Positions 39,992 through 48,815 are shown, counted from the first letter of the stretch. The stretch: 64,000 nucleotides of DNA from JAICQM01 sp963781555 (GCA_963781555.1 CAWAGB010000003.1:1-64000), one strand, 5' to 3'. Numbers and translations are program-made. The notes: a model not told the origin generated them from the sequence alone.

Positions 39992-40270
39992 TCACTTTGC
40001 TAGTCGGCGATAAGCCCGCCGTTCCGCGTTGGTCATCTCTCGCGCGGAATAGACGCGAACGCGACCCCCACGCTTCTGTTCGTATACCAAGAGGAGCATC
40101 CGACCGGCCTCCGTCATGCCGAGCATCAGATAGACATCGTCGGCGCGCCGCCGACTGTGGGCGTTGCCGAAGCACTCTTCCGCCTCGGCAGCGGTGACGC
40201 CGTGCCGACTGAGAAGCTTCTCCTCGTTGTCCTCATCCCATTCGAACTCCGGCAACCACCGGTACGGCAT
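39992..40270 (-). CDS. brnT: BrnT-family toxin (92 aa)
   Basis: BrnT (PF04365) is a RelE-fold ribonuclease toxin of type II systems. The sequence follows the family: FEWDEDNEEKLLSRHGVTAA (WDxxN...K...RHGV), AEECFGNAHSRRRADD, the MLLLVYEQKRGGRVRVYSAR strand pair and EMTNAERRAYRRLAK at the end. Basic residues in the last block match the proposed active site. Length is normal. It leads the minus-strand defence set from a strong promoter (40304-40331), 26 bp ahead of the RHH antitoxin candidate. It would cleave RNA or arrest growth when unpaired (family knowledge). Confidence 0.82.
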   Translation of the reverse strand: MPYRWLPEFEWDEDNEEKLLSRHGVTAAEAEECFGNAHSRRRADDVYLMLGMTEAGRMLLLVYEQKRGGRVRVYSAREMTNAERRAYRRLAK

Positions 40271-40739
40271 CCGGCGAGTCTCACTGCAATTGACAACCGA
40301 GCTAGTATAGCCCGGAGATATACATCGTCAAGTGCGCACCTTCGAGACAGGGATTTCCGCCGTCCAACGTGAGGCCCAGAAATCCGCAGCGTCGGACCTC
40401 AGCCGCCGATCGTCGCGTGATTCGCGAGTCGGCCTCGCCCAGAGACGCCTCGCCGCATCATGGCAGTTCGGCCAGGCCCACTACGACCCTGGGGGCCAGC
40501 AGTCTCAGCTCCTGATACGCAATCATCCGGTGGGTGGGATATGCGTCGCGTGGGAACGCCCGCCCGCGGGCCTGCGATTTCGGAGCCCGTGCTGCGGCTC
40601 GAAACTTCGGGGATAACCAACACAACCTCTGCTTGTCACAGCATCCCCGCAATGCAAGGGGTCAAGAGAGGGGTCGATCGAGCAACATGGACAGGCTGTG
40701 AGCCTGGAACCACGCGTGGGTCAGGCCTGCAGATGAGTG
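40271..40739. other. About 470 bp between brnT and tRNA-Glu
   Basis: It holds the brnT promoter (40304-40331). The remaining sequence has no supported gene; a 94-aa plus-strand frame is Gln/Ser/Arg-rich and looks random. Confidence 0.4.
40304..40331 (-). promoter_or_regulatory. Sigma-70-like promoter of brnT
   Basis: On the minus strand TTGACG (40331-40326), a 16-base spacer, then TATACT (40309-40304), a near-consensus housekeeping promoter. The -10 box lies 34 bp upstream of the brnT ATG at 40270. Its strength contrasts with the GC-rich surroundings, and the antitoxin's RHH domains would be expected to bind here. Confidence 0.65.
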
Positions 40740-40761
40740 TTGGTACCGCATACCGGATTCG
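40740..40761. other. Right attachment site (attR) in tRNA-Glu 3' end
   Basis: This 22-bp segment is identical to 3806-3827. It covers the CCA, acceptor 3' strand and T-arm up to the T-loop of the tRNA-Glu gene, which the element has rebuilt. Identity ends at 40762, where tRNA sequence continues but attL does not. Confidence 0.9.
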
Positions 40762-40817
40762 AACCGGTGATCTCCGCCTTGAGAGGGCGGTGTCCTGGGC
40801 CTCTAGACGAATGCGGC
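40741..40817 (-). tRNA. trnE-CTC: tRNA-Glu (anticodon CTC)
   Basis: Read on the minus strand: acceptor GCCGCAT pairs with ATGCGGT (first pair G-T), then anticodon stem CCGCC/GGCGG with loop CTCTCAA (anticodon CTC), T-arm ACCGG/CCGGT with TTCGAAT, discriminator A and encoded CCA. It is intact and serves as the integration site of the island. Confidence 0.93.
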
Positions 40818-40887
40818 CCGTGGTGCGTCCGCGACGACCGGCGGCCTAGGGTACCAAATGCCCCTCGCCGCCTCAAACCCCGTTGCT

Positions 40888-41761
40888 CTAGCGCACTCCG
40901 GCGGGCACGGCGCCCAGCTCGGCGAGTCGGGCGAGCATCGCCGGGCGCCGCTCCTCCAGCCAGCCGTGGATGCTCTGCGCGACCTGCGGCCACGTCCCCG
41001 AGCCCATCACCAGCCCGAAGTGCGAGGCACCGGGCACGAACTCGTAATCGGCGTTGAGCAGGTCCGCGACCCGATGCGCCTCCGCCGGATGGATGACGTC
41101 GTCCAGACCCGCCCCGATGACCAGCGACGGCACCGCGATCCGGCTCGACGTCGACCGCAACGCCGCGCATCCGCTCGCGCCGCGCGCTGCCGGACTCGCG
41201 GGCGCCGGCGAGCAGCTCCTGCATCTTGGAGAGCTCCGTCTCCTCCATGTCCGGCATCCACTCGCGCAGCTTGTCCATGGGTGCGATCCAGCCCCACCAG
41301 GCGGCGTCGTAGATGTCGGGCACGGCGCGCAGCTCGTGCTCATCGGGACGTCGCGGCAGCGCCGCGGCGGGCGGCGACGGGGCCAGCAGGACGAGGCCCA
41401 GCACCGGGTTGCGCTCCGCGTACAGCATCGCCGCCAGCGCGCCGATCCCCCAGCCGATGATCACCGGCGGGCGGCCCAGGTGGCGCACCGCGACGCCGAT
41501 GTCGTCGGCGTAGTCGTGCATGGAGGTTTCGTCGAGCTCGGCAGGCTCGGAGGTGAAGTGGCCGCGCAGGTTGAGGGCGTGGGCCTCCCAGCCGCGCTCG
41601 GCGAAGTAGGCGGCGTAGCTCGACCACAGCCACGACCCGGTGAGGGCGCCGTGGACCAGCAGGATCGGTGGCTTCCGCCAGCGTCGCTCCGGCTGGGTGG
41701 TCTCGAGATGGATCCCCTCGGGATCGATGAACGCCTCGTCGCGCTTGATCGCCTGCACCAT
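40888..41761 (-). CDS. Alpha/beta hydrolase (frameshifted; nucleophile Ser not visible)
   Basis: A soluble alpha/beta hydrolase of ~290 aa. The oxyanion region is LLVHGALTGSWLWSSYAAYF and the middle shows HALNLRGHFTSEP. The nucleophile elbow reads VIIGWGIGALAAML: G-x-G-x-G where the usual G-x-S-x-G is expected, so the catalytic Ser is absent unless this is an error. Near 41150 the frame shifts, and the rest (IAVPSLVIGAGLDDVIHPAE, FVPGASHFGLVMGSGTW) carries the acid Asp and the His. The start at 41761 is 7 bp after the DUF1015 stop, so the two form an operon. Substrate is unknown. Confidence 0.75.
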
Positions 41762-41768
41762 GCGGCTG

Positions 41769-43149
41769 CTACACGTCCTCCTGGGATGTCGGCGGATGCT
41801 CCTCGACGCCGCCGAGCGGATGGAATGCCATCCCGGTCAGCAGCTTCGGGTAGAAGTAGGTCGATTTCTGCGGCATCACGTCCCCCGCGTTCGCGACCTC
41901 GGCGAGCTGGTCGAGCCGCGTGGGTCGGACGAGGATCGCCGCCCGGGCCTCCCCGGAGCGGACGCGGGCCAGGGCGTCAGCCTCGCTCCTAGTGTAGGCG
42001 AGGTGCTCCCCGGCGGCCACCGCGGCGGGGGTGATCCCGAGCCGGTCGTCGAGCAGCGCGGCGTGCAGGAGCGACAGGTCGAGGCGCCGGACCGCCGTGC
42101 TCGTCCGCTCGCGACGCATCCGCTCGGCGGCGGCATCGGGCTCGGCGACCAGCAGCCAGCCGTCGTCCGCGCCGAGGACCAGGCCGAAGGCCGCCGCCTC
42201 CCCGTCACGACGTGCCTCCAGGGCGGCCGCCAGCTCCGCGGGCGGGATGGGCTCGGCCGTGAAGACCGGCCCGGGGTCGCGGACGAGGTCGCGCAGCGCA
42301 TCGGGATCGGCCAAGAGCAGGAGCCGATGGGTCGGCCGGATCTCGAGCTCCTCCAGCTCGGCGTTGACGAGCAGCGCCATGACCCAGTCCGCCTCGAGCG
42401 CGCCGGCAGGCGCATCGGTCCAGTCCGGATGGCTGCGCACCTCGGCCTGGTAGGCGAGCGCGGTCTCGTACCGATGGTGCCCGTCGGCCACGTACAGCGT
42501 CTGGCGCGACAGGAAGTTGGCCATCCGCTCGTCCGGCTCGATCGCCGCCACGGTGTGCAGCAGCCCGTCCCCGTCCCGCGCGCGCCACTCGTCGCTCCAG
42601 GCGCGGCTCATCACGTGCCGGTAGCGCTCGCTGCGATCCAGGTAGGTGACCAGGATCGGCGACAGCTGCGTGCGCGTGGCGCGCAGCAGCGCCAGCCGGT
42701 CCGCCTTCGGTCCGGGCATGGTGTGCTCATGGGGCCGCATCCCGCTGCCCCACGGCTCGAGCAGCACGCGCGCCAGCACCCCATGCACGACCGGCTCGTC
42801 CGGCGCATCCGTCCGCGCGTGGCCGTAGTAGTAGAAGCGCGGCTCCGGCTCCCGGGCCAAGGTGCCGTCGAGATGCCACGCCTCGAGCGCCGTGGCCGCC
42901 CTCGCGTGCGGGTGCCGGCCCCTCGGGCAGCTCCAGGTGCACCGCGTTGTGCGGGTCGCGTGCCGCGAGCTCGGCGCGCTGCACCTCGTCGATGACGTCG
43001 TACGGCGGCGCCACCAGGTCGCTCAGGTCGGCGAGCCGCCCCGGATGGGTGTCGCCCTCGTCCGCCATCCGCACCCGCTCCGGGATGCCGCTGCCGCCGT
43101 AGCGATCCAGGGCATAGGCAAGCCCGCGAAAGGGGCGCACGAGGGGCAT
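41769..43149 (-). CDS. DUF1015 family protein (frameshifted)
   Basis: DUF1015 (PF06245) is a widely conserved bacterial family of unknown function. The N-terminal block MPLVRPFRGLAYALDRYGGS and VAPPYDVIDEVQRAEL is in one frame to HLELPEG near 42910; the other frame continues ATALEAWHLDGTLAREPEPR, RFYYYGHARTDAPDEP, HEHTMPGPKADRL, LYVADGHHRYETALAY (the DGHHR signature) and ends ...PLGGVEEH at 41769. About 458 aa, as expected for the family. Just upstream lies the GCGTATATAC palindrome and the end of queG. Confidence 0.8.
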
Positions 43150-43266
43150 GCCGAGCAGTGTACCGAGTCTGCGCAGGTGAGCCCCCGAGGGCCACCCGCC
43201 CCCGGCCCCGTCGCAGTCGCCGCGCCGCGAGCATCAAGCGCGGGGAGCCCTCGGGCCGGCGCGCCA

Positions 43267-43287
43267 GCGTATATACCGTATATACGC
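43267..43287. repeat. 21-bp palindrome, copy 1 (arms GCGTATATAC, one-base centre)
   Basis: Perfect 10-bp inverted arms (GCGTATATAC / GTATATACGC) around a single C. The stem extends further outward with one mismatch (CGCC/GGCG). It begins 6 bases after the queG stop, between queG and DUF1015. A second copy lies at 53965-53985 and a related one at 63912-63930. It may be a terminator-like hairpin, a protein-binding site or a small repeat family. Confidence 0.75.
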
Positions 43288-43293
43288 CGGCGG

Positions 43294-44364
43294 CTAGGGC
43301 CGGGGGGCGACGGCGGCGGCCCGCACCTCCGGCCGCGGATCGCGCGATGCCTCCTCGACGAGCGCAGCCGCCTCCCCGGTAAGCGGCGACTCCCCGTGGA
43401 CGAGCACCGTGACCGCGTTGCGCAGCAGGCGGTGGCGTCCGGCGCGCCGCAGCGGCGAGACCCCCACCGCCCGCTCGAAGGCACGCCCGCCCATCGGCAG
43501 CAGCCAGCGGATCAGGGGGAGCAGAGGGACGCGCAGCGGTCCCGCGTCGACCGCCTCGCCGTTGACCGGGCAGACCTCCTGGCACACGTCGCAGCCGAAG
43601 ATCCACGACCCGAGGGCGCGCGCCTCCCAGGCGGCGAAGGCTCCGGCATGCTCGATGGTCAGGTAGCTGATGCAGCGCCGCGCGTCGAGCACGTGCGGCG
43701 CGATGAGCGCGCCGGTCGGACAGCCCGCCAGGCAGCGCGTGCAGGACCCGCATGACGAGCGGATCGGCTCGTCGGCCGGCAGCGCCTCGTGGACCAGCAG
43801 CGCCCCGATGAAGACCCACGATCCGGCGCGCAGGTGGGTCAGCAGGTTCGTGTTCTTGCCGATCCAGCCGAGCCCGGCACGGGCGGCGAAGGCGCGCTCG
43901 GCGAGCGGTCGGTCGTCGACGTAGGCGGTATCGGCGACCCCCATTCCCGCGGCCCGCAGGTCGGTGGCAAGCCCCTCGAGGGCGGCGCGCAGGGCCGCGT
44001 GGTAGTCGGTCCCCAGCGCGTACCGCGCAACCAGGCCTGCCGGCTCGGCAGGTGCCGTGTCGAGGACCGGTCGCAGCACATCGGCGAGGTGATTTGGTGC
44101 CGGGTCCCATGCGGCCCGCTCCGGCCCGACATAGGGCGCCGCGACGACCACGATCGAGGCGGCGGCCGCGTCAAGGCGTGCCGGGTCGCTGGCCACGGCG
44201 GCGCGCTCGCCGCCCATCCAGCCCATCGTCGCCATGTGGCCGGCTGCCACCGACTCCTCCATCCGCTGCCGCACCTCGGGGAGTGGCTCGGCGGGCGCGA
44301 TCCCCGCCAGCTCCAGCCCATGCCGCGCGGCCAGGCGCGCCACCAGGGCGCGCTGCGGGGTCAC
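43294..44364 (-). CDS. queG: Epoxyqueuosine reductase QueG
   Basis: Cobalamin and [4Fe-4S] enzyme that reduces epoxyqueuosine to queuosine in tRNA, the last step of queuosine synthesis. Length 356 aa is normal. N-terminal catalytic part with AYVDDRPLAERAFAARAGLG and WIGKN; first cluster site CGSCTRCLAGCP; second CDVCQEVCP; C-terminal HEAT-like helices. The start at 44364 overlaps the kinase stop by 4 bp (ATGA), so it is co-transcribed with the histidine kinase. No other queuosine genes are in the window. Confidence 0.92.
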   Translation of the reverse strand: MTPQRALVARLAARHGLELAGIAPAEPLPEVRQRMEESVAAGHMATMGWMGGERAAVASDPARLDAAAASIVVVAAPYVGPERAAWDPAPNHLADVLRPVLDTAPAEPAGLVARYALGTDYHAALRAALEGLATDLRAAGMGVADTAYVDDRPLAERAFAARAGLGWIGKNTNLLTHLRAGSWVFIGALLVHEALPADEPIRSSCGSCTRCLAGCPTGALIAPHVLDARRCISYLTIEHAGAFAAWEARALGSWIFGCDVCQEVCPVNGEAVDAGPLRVPLLPLIRWLLPMGGRAFERAVGVSPLRRAGRHRLLRNAVTVLVHGESPLTGEAAALVEEASRDPRPEVRAAAVAPRP

Positions 44365-46289
44365 TGTCCGCGGCCGCCCCGCCGCAGGACGAACGGTGGC
44401 GGCTCCCCGCCGATGGCGGGCACGGGGTTGGCGGCCGAGGCGGGCGTCACCAGCGGGAGCTCCACGCGAAAGATCGTGCCGCGCCCGGCGGCGACGTTCG
44501 GCTCCGCCCAGATGCGTCCGCCGTGCGCCTCGACGATGGCGCGGGTGATGTAGAGGCCCAGCCCCAGGCCGCCGAAGCGGCGCTTGGAGGCGTCCATGTC
44601 GGCCTGGAAGAAGCGGTCGAAGACCAGGTCCTGCTGGTCGGGCGGGATCCCGATGCCGGTGTCGGCCACCGCCAGGTGGGCAAGCTCCGCGTCACGCCAG
44701 GCGCGGAGGATGACCGGCCCGCCATCGGGCGAATACTTGACCGCGTTGTCCGCCAGGTTGGTCAGCACCTGCCCGATCCGATCCCGGTCCGCGCTCAGGA
44801 GGAGCGCGTCCGGCACCTCCACGGTGATCTCGCGATCGCGATTCTCGCGCTCGAGCCGCTCCGCCACCGCGCGCACCTCGTCGACCAGGTCGATCCGCTC
44901 CGGCTCGATGCTCACCATGCCGCGCTGGTCGATGCGGCTCACGTCGAGCAGGTCGTCCACCAGGCGTCGCATGCGGGCGACCTGGGAGCGGATGACGCGC
45001 AGCTGCGACAGCTCCTTGGCGGACCCGGCGCTTGCCCGCAGCCGCCCTTCCAGCAGCTGGGAGTAGCCCTGGATGCTGGTGAGCGGCGTGCGCAGCTCAT
45101 GGCTGACGATCGACAGGAAGTCGTCCTTGATGCGCTGCGCCTGCCGCTCGCGCACCATCTGGCGCTGGAGGTCCGACCACAGCGCCGCGTTCTCCAACGC
45201 CGGGCCGGCCCGCTCGGCGATCGCCTCGGCCAGGCGGCGCTCGGACTCGCCGAGCTGCCGCTCCCCGAGCGAGGCCGCCATCAACACACCGCCGACCCGA
45301 CCACGGGTCACGATCGGGACGGCCAGCACGGTCTGCATCCCCAGCGCCTCCACGCCGTCCGGATCACCGGCGTACACGGGCGGTGGCTCGCTCCCCTCGC
45401 CGGCGAGGATCGAGGTCGCGGTGGCCGCCGCGCCGCCCACGATCCCCTCTCCGACCCGCGGGCGGCGCGTCGCCAGGTGGTCGACCAGCTGGTCGCCAAG
45501 ATCCTCGTGGGTGGCGGTCACCGCGGCGGGCACCAGGCGCGGCGTCTCCGCGTCGGGATCCTCGATCCGCAGCAGCGCCACGAGGTCGCCGAGCAGCGGC
45601 CCGGCACCCGTCACGATCGCGCCCGCGGTGGCCTCCGGGTCGATCGACGCGCTGAAGTCGCGCGACATGCCGGACAGCACCTCGCGTTCGCGCGCCCGCT
45701 CTCGCTCTCGCTCCTCCTCGTCGAGCTGGCCGCGCAGCTCCGCGTTCTCCATGGCGCGACCCAGGATGCCCCGCGCCAGCATGCCTGCCGCCAGCCCGGC
45801 GCCCGCCAGGTAGGCGATCCGCACGGTGAGCAGCTCCCGGGTCTGCGCGCCGACATCGGCCGCGATGAGGGTGACCGCCGCGTAGGTGCCGGACGCGACG
45901 AGCGCCGCCCAGACCGATGCGCCGAACCCGTAGCGGAATGCCACCGAGAGCACGATCGGAACGTAGAACAGGTACGCGTCGATCGCCTCGGCCGCGGCGT
46001 ACACCGCCACCGTCACAGCCGCCAGGTCGAGGCCGGTGGCCACGATCCCCACGTCGCGGGCGGCGAAGCGCGGGATGGCGACGGCCAGGAGCCCGTCGTA
46101 GATCACCACCGCGCCGAGCACGCCAAGGAGGACTGGGAAGCCGGGCAGGCGGTCGCGGAAGGTGAGGACCATGACTGCGGCGATGAGCACCACCGCGAGG
46201 CGCACCCAGGCCAGCTGGCGCTCCTGCGCACGAAGCTGTCGGTCAAGGTGACGTTCGAGGTCGGGCAGGCGCCTGCCCTCGGGTTCCAT
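44361..46289 (-). CDS. Membrane sensor histidine kinase with GAF domain (642 aa)
   Basis: Order: N-terminal basic lead, about six membrane helices (~25-190), a coiled-coil (QLDEEERERERAREREVLSG), a GAF-like domain (~225-365), then HisKA with the His in FLSIVSHELRTPLTSIQGYS (~395) and HATPase with LTNLADNAVKYSPDGG, DTGIGIPP and GLGLGLYITRAIVEAHGG. It autophosphorylates and passes phosphate to an unseen regulator; no response regulator is adjacent. Its stop overlaps the queG start. A TATAGT -10-like box only 9 bp upstream of the ATG (46298-46303) hints at a leaderless transcript. It is divergent from the membrane-protein operon. Confidence 0.9.
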   Translation of the reverse strand: MEPEGRRLPDLERHLDRQLRAQERQLAWVRLAVVLIAAVMVLTFRDRLPGFPVLLGVLGAVVIYDGLLAVAIPRFAARDVGIVATGLDLAAVTVAVYAAAEAIDAYLFYVPIVLSVAFRYGFGASVWAALVASGTYAAVTLIAADVGAQTRELLTVRIAYLAGAGLAAGMLARGILGRAMENAELRGQLDEEERERERAREREVLSGMSRDFSASIDPEATAGAIVTGAGPLLGDLVALLRIEDPDAETPRLVPAAVTATHEDLGDQLVDHLATRRPRVGEGIVGGAAATATSILAGEGSEPPPVYAGDPDGVEALGMQTVLAVPIVTRGRVGGVLMAASLGERQLGESERRLAEAIAERAGPALENAALWSDLQRQMVRERQAQRIKDDFLSIVSHELRTPLTSIQGYSQLLEGRLRASAGSAKELSQLRVIRSQVARMRRLVDDLLDVSRIDQRGMVSIEPERIDLVDEVRAVAERLERENRDREITVEVPDALLLSADRDRIGQVLTNLADNAVKYSPDGGPVILRAWRDAELAHLAVADTGIGIPPDQQDLVFDRFFQADMDASKRRFGGLGLGLYITRAIVEAHGGRIWAEPNVAAGRGTIFRVELPLVTPASAANPVPAIGGEPPPFVLRRGGRGQ

Positions 46290-46412
46290 CGGGCCGGACT
46301 ATAGCATCGGAGCGGTGGCGCCCCGTACACTCCCGTTTGACGGCGCGGGGGTTTGCAACCAGGCGAGCAGCCCGGACGTCATACGGGCCACCAACCCGCC
46401 GCGCCGAGGGAG

Positions 46413-48815
46413 ATGACGCACACCACCCGAGCAGCCACGGTCCGCAGAGCCAGCGCCGCCGCGCTGGCTCTCGTCGTCGTGACCCTGCTCGCCATCGTCG
46501 CCCCCGCCGCCGCTGCGGACCCGGTCGCCATCGCCGCGCGCGGCTTGCTGGGCGGCCGTTTCACCCCCGGCGCGTGGGCCGCCGTGAGCGTGAGCCTCAC
46601 CAACGACGGCGCGCCGGTGACCGGCACCCTGCGCGCCGACTCGGCCTCCGGCGAGGTGCGTCGCACCGTCGAGCTGCCGGCGGGATCGCGCAAGGAGGTC
46701 GTCCTCTACGTCCGCCCCGATTCGTTCGCGCGGGAGATTCCCGTGACCTTCACCTCGGACGCCGGCACGCTGACCGCGGTTGCCACGGTGGACGGGTTGG
46801 AGAGCTCGCTGACCACGATTGGCATGGTCGGTGACGAGCACGGCGCGCTGCGGGCACAGCTCGCCGAGCGCGACCTCACCACGGTCGTCATGCCCTTTGA
46901 CGTGCCGGCAGCCGACATCCCGGAGCGGCCGGAGCCGCTGTCCGGCCTGTCGGTGCTCATCTGGGCCGCCGACTCCAGCGGGCTGACCGATGCGCAGCGC
47001 CGCACCATCGAGCGCTGGATCGGCGGCGGCGGGCAGCTGGTGGTCATCGGCGGGCCGGACTGGCAGGCGCGCAGTGCCGCCTTCACCGCACTCCTTCCGG
47101 TGACGGGACTGACGGCGGTTGACGGTGTCGATACTGCCCCACTCAAGGAGCTCGCCGGCGAGATGCCCGAGGGTGTCACCACCCTCACCGTGGCCACCGG
47201 AACGCTGTCGCCGGGCAGCCGCAGCCTGGTGGCGATGCCGGGCGACGACGCTCGACCGCTCGTGGCGGTCCTGCCCCGTGGATCGGGGCGCGTCGTCTGG
47301 ATCGGAGCGGATCTCGCCGCGAATGCGTTCGGCGGCTGGGAGGCCGGCGGCGGCATCTGGTCACGCCTGGTGGCGAGCGACGCGGCGCGCTTCTTCGGCC
47401 GCCAGAGCTCGAGCGACGAGGCTTCGGCGATGACCCAGGCGCTCGCCAACCTGCCAGCCCTCGAGGTGCCGCCCGCCGAGCTGCTGCTGGCGGTGATCGT
47501 CGGCTACATCCTGCTCATCGGTCCGGTGAGCTACCTGGTCCTGCGCCGCTTCGACCGTCGTGAGCTGGCGTGGATCACGGCCCCGCTGCTGGTGGTCCTC
47601 TTCTCCGCCTGCTCGTACGGGATCGGCACATCGCTCAAGGGAAGCCAGATCATCGTCAACCAGATCAGCGTGGTGCGCTCGGTGAGCGACGGGTCGGCGG
47701 CCAACGTGACGACCTGGGCGGGCATCTTCAGCCCGGCCCGCGCGACGTACGACCTCAGCGTGGGCGGCGACGCCCTGCTGGCCGAGGTATCGGCCGGCTC
47801 CGAGAGCGGCACGGTGGCCATCCCCACCGAGCAGGGGGATCCGGCGCATCTCAACGACCTGTCGGTCAACGTGTTCGGGATGCGCGCCATCCGCGCCGAC
47901 ACCGTGATCGCCCGCGCTCCGTCACTGTCGGTGGTGTGGCGCATGGCGGAGGGGCGGCTGCGCGGGACGGTGACCAACGTGGGTGACGCGGCGCTGTCGG
48001 ACGTGGCGGTCCTCACCGGCTCGTCGGGCGAGATGGTGGGTGCCCTCGCCGCCGGCGAGTCTCGCGACTTCGAGATGGCCGTCGCCGACTTCACCGGCGC
48101 CTCGCCCGCCGACCAGGTGTACGGCTTCGAGCGCGGCGACGTGCAGAGCGGGGAGGCCCGCGTTCGCTCGGTGCGCCGCCAGGTCCTCCTGGGGCTCGTC
48201 GGGTACGGCAACACGGCCCCCGTGACGCCATTTAGCGCCGGCGGCGATCGTGGCCCGTTCGTGGTCGGGTGGAGCGACGGCGGGCCGACCGATGTCCTCG
48301 TCGATGGCCAGGCAGTGCAGCGCTACCACCAGTCGGTCGAGGTCGTCTCCGGCCGCCCGGAGATCGATCCGTCCGCAATCGCCGTGCAGCCGATCGACAT
48401 GACGACGCGGGTGACCGCCACCGACGGCCGGGTCGAGCGCCCGGATGCGCGCTCGGTGACGATCCTCGACGGATCGGCGACGTTCGCGGTGTCCATCCCG
48501 CTCGAGCTGCGCGGGATGACGGCGGACAGCATGACCATCCTGCTGGCGACCGATGCCCAGACGGTGCTGATCGACCAGAACATCGGCGGGATGATTCCTC
48601 CCGGCTACCGGGTGGAGGTGCTGGATGTGACCGATGGCAGCTGGACGGCGCTCGGCGACCCCGGTGTGAGCAGCCGCCTGGTGGTGCGTGACGCCGCCGC
48701 GGTGCTCAGCTCCGACGGGGTCATCACCATCCGCGTCAGCACCGATGCACCAGGCCCGGATGTCGGGTTCTTCTCGATCTACGCGTCCGCCTCGGTCAAG
48801 GGGAGCCTGCCATGA
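46413..48815 (+). CDS. Membrane protein with gatase-like ectodomain (800 aa)
   Basis: Starts at ATG 46413 (MTHTTRAATVRRASAAALAL) after GAGGGAGATG; the earlier start would be in the leader. A signal peptide or helix is followed by an extracytoplasmic beta domain (~45-110) and a class-I-amidotransferase-like Rossmann domain (~120-290; SGLSVLIWAADSSGLTDAQR, GGGQLVVIGGPDW) without a visible catalytic Cys. Helices at ~355-410 (LLLAVIVGYILLIGPVSYLV, WITAPLLVVLFSACSYG) precede a long C-terminal beta domain. It overlaps the ABC ATPase start by 4 bp and begins the MoxR operon. Similar proteins accompany GldA/F-type transporters. Probable envelope role. Confidence 0.7.
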   Translation: MTHTTRAATVRRASAAALALVVVTLLAIVAPAAAADPVAIAARGLLGGRFTPGAWAAVSVSLTNDGAPVTGTLRADSASGEVRRTVELPAGSRKEVVLYVRPDSFAREIPVTFTSDAGTLTAVATVDGLESSLTTIGMVGDEHGALRAQLAERDLTTVVMPFDVPAADIPERPEPLSGLSVLIWAADSSGLTDAQRRTIERWIGGGGQLVVIGGPDWQARSAAFTALLPVTGLTAVDGVDTAPLKELAGEMPEGVTTLTVATGTLSPGSRSLVAMPGDDARPLVAVLPRGSGRVVWIGADLAANAFGGWEAGGGIWSRLVASDAARFFGRQSSSDEASAMTQALANLPALEVPPAELLLAVIVGYILLIGPVSYLVLRRFDRRELAWITAPLLVVLFSACSYGIGTSLKGSQIIVNQISVVRSVSDGSAANVTTWAGIFSPARATYDLSVGGDALLAEVSAGSESGTVAIPTEQGDPAHLNDLSVNVFGMRAIRADTVIARAPSLSVVWRMAEGRLRGTVTNVGDAALSDVAVLTGSSGEMVGALAAGESRDFEMAVADFTGASPADQVYGFERGDVQSGEARVRSVRRQVLLGLVGYGNTAPVTPFSAGGDRGPFVVGWSDGGPTDVLVDGQAVQRYHQSVEVVSGRPEIDPSAIAVQPIDMTTRVTATDGRVERPDARSVTILDGSATFAVSIPLELRGMTADSMTILLATDAQTVLIDQNIGGMIPPGYRVEVLDVTDGSWTALGDPGVSSRLVVRDAAAVLSSDGVITIRVSTDAPGPDVGFFSIYASASVKGSLP

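Larger units (their letters stand above)
3806..40761. mobile_element. Integrative element / genomic island in tRNA-Glu (about 36.95 kb)
   Basis: Bounded by the 22-bp direct repeat at 3806-3827 and 40740-40761. The right copy is the 3' end of an intact tRNA-Glu(CTC), the left copy a fragment. It encodes a tyrosine recombinase (29510-30632) of the kind that uses tRNA 3' ends, a ParB-domain DNA methyltransferase, a polymorphic RHS toxin with immunity gene, a cluster of anti-phage-type genes at the tRNA end and many small lipoproteins. I see no relaxase, conjugation, capsid, portal or terminase gene, so transfer would need help or is lost. The integrase is about 10 kb from the tRNA rather than beside it, which allows for later insertions or a composite element. 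Confidence 0.87.

Noticed and set aside
3828..40739. Insertion sequence or prophage structural genes within the island
   Set aside because: No transposase, terminase, portal, capsid or tail motif was found in any frame I could read; the only recombinase is the tyrosine integrase.
41840..43145. Long frames in 41640-42995 (+) and 42611-44110 (-) as separate proteins
   Set aside because: They are off-frame readings of DUF1015 and queG with no domain of their own.
44052..46304. 750-codon plus-strand frame opposite queG and the histidine kinase
   Set aside because: His/Arg/Gly-rich shadow; the opposite strand encodes clear enzymes.
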